A stretch of 47,729 bases of DNA, taken from positions 1 to 47,729 of the forward strand of contig JAYZFQ010000141.1 in NCBI GenBank assembly GCA_036336695.1, given 5' to 3'. Positions 23,013 to 34,323 of this stretch are shown here, in pieces. Under the pieces are notes generated by a model. That model was not told the DNA's origin and made no database searches. It saw nothing but the letters and a program-made list of their open reading frames with translations. Source of the DNA: GCA-2729515 sp036336695. GTDB lineage: Bacteria > Myxococcota_A > UBA9160 > SMWR01. The stretch's first letter is position 1. Every line of letters starts with the position of its first letter. The position numbers and the translations under genes are program-made.

Positions 23013-24737
23013 CTAGATCTGCGACGAGCGACCGCGCTCCTCGAGTACCATTTCGGTCACCGCATCCGCTGCCTTCTGGAGGTCGATGTTTCGGGTCTGC
23101 TGGCCGCGCCGTCGTACCATTTCGACCTTGCCCTCCGCCAGGCCCTTGGGTCCGACGACCAGCCGGTATGGAATACCGACCAGGTCCGCGTCCTTGAACT
23201 TCACTCCCGGGCGTTCGTCGCGATCGTCGAGGACCACGCTGACACCCCGCTCCACCAGGGCATCGTAGAGCGCGCCCGCGGCATCGCGCGTCGCCGCGTC
23301 CTTGGGGTTCAACTGGGTGATCACGACCTCGAAGGGGGCCACGCTGAGCGGCCAGACGATGCCCGACTCGTCGTAGTGCCGCTCGACCACGGCGGCCATG
23401 GTCCGCGGAATCCCGATTCCGTAGGAGCCCATCAGGACCGGCCGGGTCTTCCCCTGCTCGTCGAGAACCGAGGCACCCATGACTTCGTAGCGCGTGCCCA
23501 GCTTGAAGATGTGCCCGATCTCGATCGTCTTCTGCACCGCCAACGGGTTTTCGCACGCGGGACACGGTTCCCCCGCGTTCACCTCTCGTAGCTCGAGCCA
23601 GGCATCGACGGCGATGTCGCGTTCGACCTCGACGCCGCGAAGATGGAAATCGTCTTCGTTCGCGCCGGTCACCATGTCCCGGCGTCCCCGCAGCGCCTCG
23701 TCGGCCACGACGCGCACATCCCCCACACCGACTGCACCGAGGCTCCCGGCGCCGGCGCCCAGCGCCTCACGGATCTGCTCGTCGGAAGCCGGCGCGAGTT
23801 CGGTGGTGCCGACGCCGTCGGCGAGTTTCTGCTCCACCAGGGAATGGTCGCCGCGCAGCAGTACCAGGGTGGGCTGGGCGTCCACCACGTAGACGAGGGT
23901 CTTGATCTGGCGCTCCGGTGGAGCGCCGCCCTCGAAGCTCGCCAGGTCTTCGATCGTGCGCTGGCCGGGCGTCGCGAACTTCTCGGGTTCCGTGGGTCCG
24001 TCCGCATCCTCGACACGCGCGATCGCCGAGGTGGCCTTCTCGAAATTCGCCGCATAACCACAGGCGCCGCACGAAGCCACCCAATCCTCTCCCGCGTCGC
24101 TGGGCACCATGAACTCGATGGACTCGCTGCCCCCCATCGCGCCCGACGACGCCTCGACAGCCAGGGCATCGAGGCCACAGTTGCCGAAGATCTTTCGATA
24201 GGCCTCGAAATGCCGGCGAAAAGCCAGGTCGAGCCCCGCCTCATCGAGATCGAGGGAGTAGGAGTCCTTCATGGTGAACTCACGCGTTCTCAACAAGCCG
24301 GACTTCGGGCGCGGCTCGTCGCGAAACTTCGTATCCACCTGGTACCAGATCTGCGGCAACTGCTTGTAACTACGCAGCTCGGACGCGATGCTCGCAAACA
24401 CCTCTTCGTGGGTCATGCCGAGGGCGACGTCGGCGCCCTTCCGGTCCACGAGACGGAACATCTCGTCGCCCATCGTCTCCCAGCGCCCCGAACGCTTCCA
24501 CAGATCGGCCGGGTGGAGCGAGGGCAGTTGAAATTCCTGCCCGCCGATCGCATCCATCTCTTTGCGGACGATCGCCTCGATCTTCTGGCACACGCGCCGT
24601 CCCAACGGCAGGATCGCGTACACCCCGGCCGTCACCTGGCGGATGAACCCGGCGCGGACCAGGAGCTTGTGGCTCAACGCCTCCGCGTCGGCGGGATCCT
24701 CCCGCAGCGTGGGGATGAAGGCGTGGGACCACTTCAT
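23013..24737 (-). CDS. proS: Prolyl-tRNA synthetase
   Basis: A class II synthetase of 574 residues, the bacterial form with the YbaK-like editing insertion between motifs 2 and 3 (about 230-400, with 'IKTLVYVVDAQPTLVLLRGDHSL'). Motif 2 lies around 'QIWYQVDTKFRDEPRPKSGLLRTREF', of which 'FRDE' and 'LRTREF' are visible, and motif 3 around 'MGSYGIGIPRTMAAVVE'. The C-terminal anticodon-binding domain is present. The start has a normal N-terminus (MKWSHAFIPTLREDPADAE). It is 9 bases downstream of the class IV aminotransferase and 1 base before the exonuclease. Confidence 0.97.
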   Translation of the reverse strand: MKWSHAFIPTLREDPADAEALSHKLLVRAGFIRQVTAGVYAILPLGRRVCQKIEAIVRKEMDAIGGQEFQLPSLHPADLWKRSGRWETMGDEMFRLVDRKGADVALGMTHEEVFASIASELRSYKQLPQIWYQVDTKFRDEPRPKSGLLRTREFTMKDSYSLDLDEAGLDLAFRRHFEAYRKIFGNCGLDALAVEASSGAMGGSESIEFMVPSDAGEDWVASCGACGYAANFEKATSAIARVEDADGPTEPEKFATPGQRTIEDLASFEGGAPPERQIKTLVYVVDAQPTLVLLRGDHSLVEQKLADGVGTTELAPASDEQIREALGAGAGSLGAVGVGDVRVVADEALRGRRDMVTGANEDDFHLRGVEVERDIAVDAWLELREVNAGEPCPACENPLAVQKTIEIGHIFKLGTRYEVMGASVLDEQGKTRPVLMGSYGIGIPRTMAAVVERHYDESGIVWPLSVAPFEVVITQLNPKDAATRDAAGALYDALVERGVSVVLDDRDERPGVKFKDADLVGIPYRLVVGPKGLAEGKVEMVRRRGQQTRNIDLQKAADAVTEMVLEERGRSSQI

Positions 24738-24746
24738 GGCCCCACG

Positions 24747-25619
24747 CTAGCTCAGAGCCGGGACTCCCAGGGAGGGCGCCGCGCCGAGAAAGGCGCGGCG
24801 GAGCTTCTCCCAGAGCGGACCCGGGCGACCGCTCCCCAGGACCCGGCCATCGAGGGTTCGCACCGGAACGATGCCCGCGCCGCTCCCGGTCAGGAACACC
24901 TCGTCTGCAGCGAAGAGATCGAAGCGGGTGAGGCACCGCTCGGTCGCGGGAATCCCGAGAGTGCCCGCGAGCTCGAGCAGTGTCCGACGGGTGATCCCAT
25001 CCAGCACGCCCTCGGAAACCGGCGGCGTCGCGATCTCGCCGTAGTGGGCGCAGAAGACGTTCGCCACGGCGGCTTCGGCGACCCGACCCTCGGTGTTCAG
25101 CAGCAGGGCTTCGTCGGCACCCTGGCGCCGGGCCTCCTGCTTGGCAAGAACGTTGTTCAGGTAATTGAGACTCTTGACTCGCGGGTCGAGGACGTCGGGC
25201 GGCGGCCGGCGCAGGCTCGATGTGACCAGGTCGATCCCCTGGCGCAACTTCTCCTCGGGATAGAGGCGGATTCCGGCCACCAGGCAGACGAGCCGGGGGT
25301 TCTCACACGTCGTGGGATCGACGCCCAGGGCCCCTTCCCCGCGCGTGACGAGCAGCCTCACGTAGGCCTCCGGTTCCCCATAGGCCGCCACGGTCTCGAG
25401 AACGATCGCCCGAATGCGGGCCGGTTCGAAGGGCAGCACCAGGCCGATGGCCCGGGCCCCGGCCTGCAGGCGGGCCAGGTGGTCGTCGAGGCGGAACACC
25501 CGCCCGCCATACACGCGGATGCCCTCGAACAGGCCGTCCCCGTACAGCAGCCCGTGGTCGGTCACGGGGATGCGGGCCTCCCCCTCCCCCACAATCTCGC
25601 CGTCGATCCAGATTTTCAC
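24747..25619 (-). CDS. Class IV aminotransferase (IlvE/D-amino-acid type)
   Basis: A 290-residue fold-type IV PLP enzyme related to branched-chain aminotransferases and D-amino-acid transaminases. 'PVTDHGLLYGDGLFEGIRVY' is the N-terminal signature. The PLP lysine is in 'DPRVKSLNYLNNVLAKQEA' and 'GRVAEAAVANVF' and 'LDGITRRTLLELA' are further hallmarks. The GTG start lies six bases after the stop of the FIST gene. The substrate range (BCAA, D-alanine, aminodeoxychorismate lyase) cannot be fixed from these motifs; IlvE-like seems likeliest. Confidence 0.87.
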   Translation of the reverse strand: MKIWIDGEIVGEGEARIPVTDHGLLYGDGLFEGIRVYGGRVFRLDDHLARLQAGARAIGLVLPFEPARIRAIVLETVAAYGEPEAYVRLLVTRGEGALGVDPTTCENPRLVCLVAGIRLYPEEKLRQGIDLVTSSLRRPPPDVLDPRVKSLNYLNNVLAKQEARRQGADEALLLNTEGRVAEAAVANVFCAHYGEIATPPVSEGVLDGITRRTLLELAGTLGIPATERCLTRFDLFAADEVFLTGSGAGIVPVRTLDGRVLGSGRPGPLWEKLRRAFLGAAPSLGVPALS

Positions 25620-25625
25620 CTCGGG

Positions 25626-26789
25626 TCAGCCCTCCAGAAGCGCCAGGACGCCGGTGTAGGTCAGGAGTTCGGCTGCCCCACCGACCGGCCCGATCTCACA
25701 CGAACCGAACATTCCGAGCAAGGGCAAGGTGCCGAGCGCCTGTTCCAGGTAAGCGGCTTCGAGACCGGGGACACCGAAGAACGACTCGCCGCGGGCGCAG
25801 CAATCGAAGTAGAGACCCGCGGCCGAACCCCCACCCGAAAACGGTGCGAGCATCGCCTTCAGGTCCTCGCGCGCCGACGCGGCGTCACGAAACACCAACG
25901 CCAGCGAGTCCCCCGCCTTCAAACCCATCGGGAGTGCGAACGCATTCGCATTTTCTTCGAACCCGACCACGTGGCGAACCAGGTAGTTGCCGGGACTCAA
26001 GTCGCTCCCGTCCACAGGCACCCCTGCGAGCAGGAAGGCCGCTGCTCGGCCCAGATCCTCGGCGAGGCGGCCTCCCGCAACTTCCCGGTAGACCTCGAGC
26101 GCCGGGCGGCCATCGAGTTCGAGAATCCAGTGGCCGCGTGCGCGGCTCACGGTGAGGAGTTCCGTCACGGGCCGACAAGCCTGGGTCACTCCGACCCGGG
26201 CCGGCCGCGCCCCCCGGATCACGGCTCCTGCCAGACCGCCCGAGGCCACGCTGCGTCCGCACCACTGGAGCGGCACGGCCCCGGCCGGATCCCCGGCACC
26301 GGCCCCGACGACCTGGGCCGGGCCCAGCACCCGCTCCATTTCGGGAAGGAAGGCCGTGGCGTCGAAATTCCCTGGGTCCGGGAACAGCACGACGAGGTCC
26401 TCGGGCTCCGCGGGCCTCCCGAGCCGCAGGCGGATCTCCTCGCAGGCCCCCGCTTCGTCGCCGGCCGTATCGGTGAGCAGGAAAGGCACGACCTCGAGCC
26501 CGCCGAGGGCCAGTACCCCGACCGCCGGTCGACCTTCGCAGTCCGAGCCGTTGGCGAGGATGCCGTGGGCACTGGCGCCGACAATCAAGTCGGTCCCGAG
26601 AGCCGCAGCCGCGGCGTCGAGCGCCAGCGGGACGTCATCCCCGTAACCCGGCCCGGCGAAGAGCAGGGCCGCGTCGGCCGCACCAGCCGTCGCCAGGGCG
26701 CGCTCGGCCGCCTCGGCCCCGGCCTGGGCCGCCCGTTCCGCGCTCGAGAACCCCACTCCTGCCTTCGGCACGCCGGGAGTATCGGCCAC
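25626..26789 (-). CDS. FIST-domain sensor-like protein
   Basis: A 387-residue protein composed of FIST_N and FIST_C domains. The repeated Gly/Ala-rich pattern 'DLIVGASAHGILANGSDCEG', 'NFDATAFLPEMERVLG' and the C-terminal 'CCARGESFFGVPGLEAAYLE' followed by 'GMFGSCEIGPVGG' are typical. FIST domains are thought to bind small ligands such as amino acids in sensory proteins. Here no kinase, GGDEF or chemoreceptor domain is attached. The gene leads an operon with an aminotransferase and proS, so amino acid sensing is a reasonable guess only. The start is GTG (VADTPGVPKAG). Confidence 0.87.
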   Translation of the reverse strand: MADTPGVPKAGVGFSSAERAAQAGAEAAERALATAGAADAALLFAGPGYGDDVPLALDAAAAALGTDLIVGASAHGILANGSDCEGRPAVGVLALGGLEVVPFLLTDTAGDEAGACEEIRLRLGRPAEPEDLVVLFPDPGNFDATAFLPEMERVLGPAQVVGAGAGDPAGAVPLQWCGRSVASGGLAGAVIRGARPARVGVTQACRPVTELLTVSRARGHWILELDGRPALEVYREVAGGRLAEDLGRAAAFLLAGVPVDGSDLSPGNYLVRHVVGFEENANAFALPMGLKAGDSLALVFRDAASAREDLKAMLAPFSGGGSAAGLYFDCCARGESFFGVPGLEAAYLEQALGTLPLLGMFGSCEIGPVGGAAELLTYTGVLALLEG

Positions 26790-26820
26790 CCGGCAGCCGA
26801 CAGGAAATGCTTCTTTTTAA

Positions 26821-26834
26821 TTCCCCGCGGGGAA
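26821..26834. promoter_or_regulatory. 14-bp perfect palindrome upstream of the FIST operon
   Basis: TTCCCCGCGGGGAA is a perfect inverted repeat at 26821-26834, flanked by the near-direct repeats GGAAATGCTTC (26803-26813) and GGGAATGCTTCC. It sits in the divergent intergenic region between the FIST gene (minus) and the RNase D gene (plus), next to a short AT-rich run. It could be a dimeric regulator operator. No known site was recognised. Confidence 0.4.
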
Positions 26835-26988
26835 TGCTTCCCAGGGTGCCGCGCCTCGGCTAGGATCCACCTCGGCGCCGCCTCGACTCCCTCCCTCGGC
26901 GCTGTTGGCCCCCCGAACGAAATCAAAACCGTGTTTACCTACCAGGCGGTCCCGCTTGTGGGGGGGCAGAGCCATAAAGGCCCGTAAA

Positions 26989-28197
26989 GTGGCGGATTTC
27001 GAAATCATCGAAACGAGGGCTGGCCTCGACGCCGTCGTCGAAGAGCTCCTGTCAGCCAAGATCGTTGCGATCGATACCGAGGCCGACAGCTTCTACCACT
27101 ACTTCGACAAGACCTGTCTCGTTCAGATTGCAACGCGACGGCACGTGTACCTGCTCGACCCGCTGGCGCTGGGCGGCCCTTCGGAACTCGCGCCGTTGGG
27201 TCCCGTGTTCGCCTCGCCCGATATCACCAAGATCTTCCACGCCGCCGAGTACGACCTCTTCGTACTGACCCGCGACTGCGGTTTCACCTTCGCGAACCTG
27301 TTCGACACCATGGTAAGTGCCCAGCTGCTCGGATATCCCTCGGTCGGACTCGCCAGCCTGGCCGAGCGCCACTTCGGCGTGAACCTTCCCAAGGACGAGC
27401 AACGCTCCGACTGGTCCCGGCGCCCGCTGACCGAACGGCAGCTGCACTACGCCGCGGCCGACGTCGTCTATCTCATCGAACTGGCGGAGAAACTCACCAA
27501 GGAACTCCGCGAGGCGAAGCGATTGCGCTGGGCGCGGGAAGAATTCGCCACCCTCTGCGCGCGTCAGTGGCCAGAGCGGGAGTTCGACGAGCTGGGTTAC
27601 CTGCGAATCAAGGGGGCACGGCGCCTCGACCCCAAGGGCTTGTCGATCCTCCGCGAGCTCTACCTCGCCCGCGATGCCCGCGCACGCGATCTCGACCGGC
27701 CGCCTTTCAAGGTACTGGGCAACCGCACCCTGCTGGACATCGCCGAACGCAAGCCCACCAAGCTTGCCGAACTCGGGGAAATCAAGGGCATCACCGAGCT
27801 GCTCATCCGGCGGATGGGCCGCGACATCATGGCCGCGATTCGGACCGGGCGGAAACACGACCACGGCCCGATCCCCAAGCTGGGCGGGGGACGGCGGCGC
27901 ATGGACCGCCAAGCGGAGCGAAGACTCGCTTCCCTCAAGGTCTGGCGCACCGGACGGGCGAAAGACCTGGCAATGGATCCGGGAGTGCTCGCCCCGAACG
28001 CAGTCCTCGAGGCGGTGGCGTGGCGAGACCCCCTGGCCGACGCAGATCTCGAGGATCTGCCCGAATTGAAGAGCTGGTTCCGCCGCGAGTTCGGCGCCGA
28101 AGTCATCCGCGCCTCGCTGGACACCGAGCCGGAGAGCGATCCGCCCAAGCGACGACGGCGGGGGGGACGGCGCAATCCCGGGAAGGCCGAGCCCTGA
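26989..28197 (+). CDS. rnd: Ribonuclease D
   Basis: A DEDDy 3'-5' exoribonuclease of 402 residues involved in tRNA and small RNA 3' end processing. ExoI is 'AIDTEAD' (D29, E31), ExoII is in 'KIFHAAEYDLFVL', and ExoIII is 'HYAAADVVYLI' (Y and D of the Y-x3-D motif). One HRDC domain follows at about 210-290, and the tail (390-402) is very basic. The GTG at 26989 with AAAGG upstream was chosen over TTG 26905, since the family starts near 'FEIIETRAGLDAVV'. A GC-rich hairpin follows the stop. Confidence 0.92.
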   Translation: MADFEIIETRAGLDAVVEELLSAKIVAIDTEADSFYHYFDKTCLVQIATRRHVYLLDPLALGGPSELAPLGPVFASPDITKIFHAAEYDLFVLTRDCGFTFANLFDTMVSAQLLGYPSVGLASLAERHFGVNLPKDEQRSDWSRRPLTERQLHYAAADVVYLIELAEKLTKELREAKRLRWAREEFATLCARQWPEREFDELGYLRIKGARRLDPKGLSILRELYLARDARARDLDRPPFKVLGNRTLLDIAERKPTKLAELGEIKGITELLIRRMGRDIMAAIRTGRKHDHGPIPKLGGGRRRMDRQAERRLASLKVWRTGRAKDLAMDPGVLAPNAVLEAVAWRDPLADADLEDLPELKSWFRREFGAEVIRASLDTEPESDPPKRRRRGGRRNPGKAEP

Positions 28198-28205
28198 AAC
28201 CAAGA

Positions 28206-28239
28206 AGCCCCCGGGCCGGTATTTCCGGCCGGGGGCCCT
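28206..28239 (+). terminator. GC-rich hairpin after the RNase D gene
   Basis: AGCCCCCGGGCCGG - TATTT - CCGGCCGGGGGCCCT forms a strong stem with a 5-base loop about 9 bases after the stop. The stem has one offset G. It lacks a run of T after it, so it may be a weak intrinsic terminator or an mRNA end stabiliser. Confidence 0.55.
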
Positions 28240-28241
28240 AG

Positions 28242-28618
28242 CGTCTGACCTCTCGGCGAGAAACCGAGCAGGCGGGGTGCCATTCTTTTGGGGGAAAGCG
28301 CGCCTGTTGGCGCCCGATTTCCCTCCGAGAGATGGGTCGATCGCTCCGTGCGCGCCCGCTTACGAAACGCCCGACCACTTCAGTACGCTACCCGGATTCA
28401 AAAGCATGAAGCGTGCCAAGGGTTTTGCCGCCCCCCTTGCCTTCCAACCCCTTGGATTTCGGCGGCTTTCTTCGGAGACCGCGCAGGGGCTAGCAGCCCA
28501 GGTGCCAACTAAAGCGGCGGAGAGACCCGCCCGGCACCGGGACCCTCTGCCGGGGCGGTACCGCAAGTCCCCGACAAAACTAAGATCCCGAGCGAACCGG
28601 CGGCGTTCCGGGGCTGCC
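28242..28618. other. Non-coding stretch between RNase D and lipoprotein gene
   Basis: 377 bases without a gene that I can support. The downstream ORF is open through most of it, but the translated stretch has no feature of a protein start and the lipoprotein signal begins at 28619. It holds a 10-bp palindrome GCGGTACCGC (28555-28564) and a TAAGAT hexamer (28581-28586), which could be a -10 for the lipoprotein gene. I recognised no riboswitch, tRNA or small RNA. Confidence 0.5.
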
Positions 28619-29716
28619 GTGAAATGCGGCAGGTGGGCTGCCACCCTGGCAGTAGGCGCGTTGGCGGCCGGGTGCGCTGGCGATCCGGGGCCCCCCGCAC
28701 AAGCGCGGGTCGTTACAGCATCCTCCCCCAGCCAGGCCGAGGACTACTGTGCCTGGTACGGCGACGCCCGGGACGGCGTGCTCTACTTCGGACAGGCGGC
28801 CTTCTGGTCGGCCATGCGCGCCCACGACGGCGACCCCCTGGGCGACCTGGCCACCCCGGGCCCCCAGCGCATCGGGCGGTTCGATCTGCGCCGGGAGCGG
28901 ATGCTCCCCGCGTTGGACGTGACCGCCGCCGGAGCGCGCTCGGGAGTCTGGGACGTCTACGCCCACCCGAACGGTCGCGTCTACTTCACCACCTTCTACG
29001 AGGCGATGGGAGCCGTCGATCCCGAGACCGGGGCGGTGCAGCGCTTCCCCGCGCTCGGTCTCGGACTGAACGAAATCGCACCTGGCCCCGGAGACTCCCT
29101 CCTGGTCACCCGCTACGCCCCCAACGGGCCGGGGCCGCCCGGACAGGGTTCGCTCCTGGTCGTGTCGCCCGAAGGCACCCGCATCGCGGAGCACGCGCTC
29201 CCGGCGCAAGCCGGCTACCTCGCGGCACCCAAGACCCCGGCACTGGACACGGCGACCGGCGACTACTGGATCACAGCGGATCTCCTGCCCGAGCGGGCAG
29301 ACGGCACACCCCGGAACGAGGCGTTCGTCCTCGGCCCCGATGGAACGCCGCGCCGCCGCATCGAGACGCCCGAGATCCAGTTCGTCGCCGACCGGCGCGG
29401 CACGGGACTCTTCCGGGCCGAGCGCGTGGGTTCGAGACTCGAGCTCGTTCGCCCCGGCGGCCCCGTCGTGCTCGACGCGAACTTCGCCGTCGGCTTCGAC
29501 TTCGCCCAGGACGTGAAACCCGGCGCCGACGCGGGGGCCGTGGTGACCCAGTGGAGCGGACAAATCCACCGCGTGACAGCGAACGGCGCCGTCCGCACCC
29601 GCCAGTTCCCCAAGCTCGAAGCAGACGGCCTGTACTACACCGGGGTGCGGACCGGCGACCGGGTCTGCGCCACCTACTGCGCCGGCATCCGGGTCGTCTG
29701 CGCGACCGTTCGCTAG
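28619..29716 (+). CDS. Lipoprotein of unknown function, beta-propeller-like
   Basis: A 365-residue lipoprotein with a short signal peptide and lipobox 'AAGC' (C19). The mature part looks like blades of a beta-propeller or SMP-30/NHL-like fold: repeats such as 'WDVYAHPNGRVYFTTFYEAMG' and 'VTQWSGQIHRVTANGAVRTRQF' alternate with turns. Several cysteines near the C-terminus ('RVCATYCAGIRVVCATVR') may pair. The GTG at 28619 is chosen for the signal peptide; the frame is open further upstream. Function unknown. The following pepP-type gene starts 65 bases downstream. Confidence 0.75.
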   Translation: MKCGRWAATLAVGALAAGCAGDPGPPAQARVVTASSPSQAEDYCAWYGDARDGVLYFGQAAFWSAMRAHDGDPLGDLATPGPQRIGRFDLRRERMLPALDVTAAGARSGVWDVYAHPNGRVYFTTFYEAMGAVDPETGAVQRFPALGLGLNEIAPGPGDSLLVTRYAPNGPGPPGQGSLLVVSPEGTRIAEHALPAQAGYLAAPKTPALDTATGDYWITADLLPERADGTPRNEAFVLGPDGTPRRRIETPEIQFVADRRGTGLFRAERVGSRLELVRPGGPVVLDANFAVGFDFAQDVKPGADAGAVVTQWSGQIHRVTANGAVRTRQFPKLEADGLYYTGVRTGDRVCATYCAGIRVVCATVR

Positions 29717-29768
29717 CGCGCTTCCGGCACCACGCGCCACTCCCCTTCGTCTGCCGCGGGTTCCGTAG

Positions 29769-29774
29769 TAAGAT
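29769..29774 (+). promoter_or_regulatory. Candidate -10 element, leaderless Xaa-Pro aminopeptidase
   Basis: TAAGAT at 29769-29774 ends 7 nt before the ATG at 29782, and there is no Shine-Dalgarno between. A weak TTCGTC about 17 bases further upstream could serve as a -35. Transcription would begin at or within 1-2 nt of the start codon. Confidence 0.4.
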
Positions 29775-29781
29775 CGCCGCG

Positions 29782-31077
<1,296 letters not shown>

Positions 31078-31124
31078 AACCCGAAACGCTGGCTGCGCTC
31101 GTCGATGAGCGCCTGCGGAGCAAC

Positions 31125-33080
<1,956 letters not shown>

Positions 33081-33089
33081 AGCGTAATA

Positions 33090-33106
33090 AAAACAGTTAC
33101 TTAAAG
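33090..33106 (+). promoter_or_regulatory. AT-rich motif shared with the suf upstream region
   Basis: AAAACAGTTACTTAAAG, 9 bases after the acs stop, matches the minus-strand motif at 6103-6119 in 14 of 17 bases. It might serve expression of the downstream small secreted protein gene or mark the acs transcript end. Confidence 0.3.
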
Positions 33107-33116
33107 AATCGTTCGG

Positions 33117-33136
33117 CCTGTGAAGCAATTCACAGG
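33117..33136. terminator. Hairpin with GCAA loop downstream of acs
   Basis: CCTGTGAA (33117-33124), GCAA, TTCACAGG (33129-33136): a perfect 8-bp stem with a GNRA tetraloop. No T-run follows, so it may be a transcript-end stabiliser or a regulator site instead of a true intrinsic terminator. It lies between acs and the small secreted protein gene. Confidence 0.5.
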
Positions 33137-33184
33137 TCCGGCCGTGCCGTGGTGCGACCCTCGGGCCATGGAGAAGCTGAAGAT

Positions 33185-33508
33185 ATGAAGAGAACAACCG
33201 CAATGAGTCTCGCCGTGCTGATCCTGGGAACCCTGGGAATCGCCAGTGCCGAGAACCTCAAGACGACAAGAAACGTCACGAAGGTCGTGGCGGAGCCGAC
33301 CCTGGAAGTCGCAAGCCCGGCCACCTTCGTCGCGCCGGAAGCGGCGGTGGATGCCGGTGAGGCGGGGCCGGAACCCCGGGCAGCCGAGCCGCATCGCTGC
33401 CAGAAGACCTGCCCCTTGTCCGATTGGGGCGTGCACCTTCCGCCCAATCGCGGGCAGACCCAGGTGCGCGTCGGCGGAACGACGCGCGGCGGCTCGCCGG
33501 CGCTCTGA
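33185..33508 (+). CDS. Small secreted protein of unknown function
   Basis: A 107-residue protein with a clear signal peptide (1-22, cleavage after 'GIASA'). The mature part is low in complexity, rich in Ala, Val, Glu and Pro, with two cysteines close together in 'RCQKTCPLSDWG', then a Gly-rich end. GGAGAAG precedes the ATG by 7 bases. I do not recognise the family. The stop and the following phosphatase stop are 2 bases apart, convergent. Confidence 0.6.
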   Translation: MKRTTAMSLAVLILGTLGIASAENLKTTRNVTKVVAEPTLEVASPATFVAPEAAVDAGEAGPEPRAAEPHRCQKTCPLSDWGVHLPPNRGQTQVRVGGTTRGGSPAL

Positions 33509-33510
33509 CC

Positions 33511-34104
33511 CTAGCTGGGATCGCTGCTGCGGCGACCCAGGATCCACTTGCCGTCGGCACCGTGGGAAAGGCCGACGGCGCCCGCCAGCGGCGGTTCCCC
33601 TAATTCGAGCGGGGCGCCGAGCAACGACTCGGCGATGGTGCGGATCGTGCCCTTGTGCACCACGGCAAGCACGCTCGCCGCACCGCTGCCCCGCAGCGCT
33701 TCCAGTCCCGCTTCGACGCGCGCCCGGAAATCGGCGCGCGGCTCCCCGCCCGGGAATTCGAAACCCGCCGCCTTCGCCTGCCAGTCGGCGTAGGACACCG
33801 GATCCTGGGCGGCGATTTCCTCCTGGGTGAGGCCTTCCCAGCGACCGAAGCAGATCTCGTTGAAGCGGTGGTCGATGCGCACGGGTGCACCTCCCGCGAC
33901 GATGGCGGCCGCCTGCCACGAGCGCCGCAGGGCGCTGGCCACGACGAGGTCGAAGTACTCCCCCTTCAGGCTCCGGGCTGCCGCGCCCACCTGGGCACAT
34001 CCCTCTTCCGAGAGCGGGACGTCCGTGCTGCCGTGGAACCGGATGCTGGACTCGCCCGTGGTTTCGCCGTGGCGCATCAACACGAGGCGGCGAAGCTGCG
34101 ACAT
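33511..34104 (-). CDS. Histidine phosphatase family protein (PGM/CobC-like)
   Basis: A 197-residue cytosolic phosphatase or mutase-like protein. The catalytic 'LVLMRHGETTG' is near the N-terminus, 'ALRRSWQAA' and 'ICFGRWEGLTQEE' give the second Arg and Glu, and 'LAVVHKGTIRTIA' provides the second His. The ATG at 34104 has GGAGGAG upstream and is chosen over 34215. Relatives include alpha-ribazole phosphatase and phosphoglycerate mutase-like enzymes; the substrate is unknown. A 37-bp triplicate repeat lies in its upstream region. Confidence 0.88.
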   Translation of the reverse strand: MSQLRRLVLMRHGETTGESSIRFHGSTDVPLSEEGCAQVGAAARSLKGEYFDLVVASALRRSWQAAAIVAGGAPVRIDHRFNEICFGRWEGLTQEEIAAQDPVSYADWQAKAAGFEFPGGEPRADFRARVEAGLEALRGSGAASVLAVVHKGTIRTIAESLLGAPLELGEPPLAGAVGLSHGADGKWILGRRSSDPS

Positions 34105-34170
34105 GTTCTCCTCCGGCGCGGACGAGCCGCAAGAAGCGCCCCCGGTGCCCTCGTCTGGAAAGTGCGCGAG

Positions 34171-34281
34171 GATCGCGCCCAGTGGCCGCGGCGTCAATGC
34201 GGCCGGGGATCGCACCCGGCGGCCGCGGCGTCAATGCGGGTGGGGACCGCGCCCAGTAGCCGCGGCATCAATGCGGGTGGG
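34171..34281. repeat. 37-bp tandem repeat, three copies, intergenic
   Basis: Units 34171-34207, 34208-34244 and 34245-34281 are each 37 bases and about 84-86% identical between neighbours. The shared core is CCGCGGCGTCAATGCGG. It sits between the phosphatase gene (minus) and the M23 peptidase gene (plus), in the promoter region of both. The period is not a multiple of three and no ORF uses it. Confidence 0.9.
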
Positions 34282-34282
34282 G

Positions 34283-34288
34283 TAGACT
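34283..34288 (+). promoter_or_regulatory. Candidate -10 element for the M23 peptidase operon
   Basis: TAGACT at 34283-34288 directly follows the last 37-bp unit and lies 35 bases before the GTG at 34324, with GGAAGGGGG as ribosome-binding site. Changes in repeat number would move upstream sequence relative to this element. Confidence 0.3.
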
Positions 34289-34323
34289 CCGCGTCCCGGC
34301 GGAAGCCGGTGGAAGGGGGCGTC

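Noticed and set aside
23643..26987. 1114-codon plus-strand ORF
   Set aside because: It lies antisense to proS, the class IV aminotransferase and the FIST gene, whose protein families are clear. Long antisense frames are expected at this GC content.
28277..28618. N-terminal extension of the lipoprotein at 28619
   Set aside because: The frame is open, but the extension has no domain signal and would bury the signal peptide and lipobox.
28242..28618. Riboswitch or small RNA
   Set aside because: GC-rich pieces can fold, but I found no match to TPP, cobalamin, glycine, c-di-GMP, SRP or 6S RNA patterns that I know.
34171..34281. CRISPR array
   Set aside because: Units are directly tandem with no unique spacers, and no cas gene is nearby. 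The same holds for the 38-bp array at 3655.
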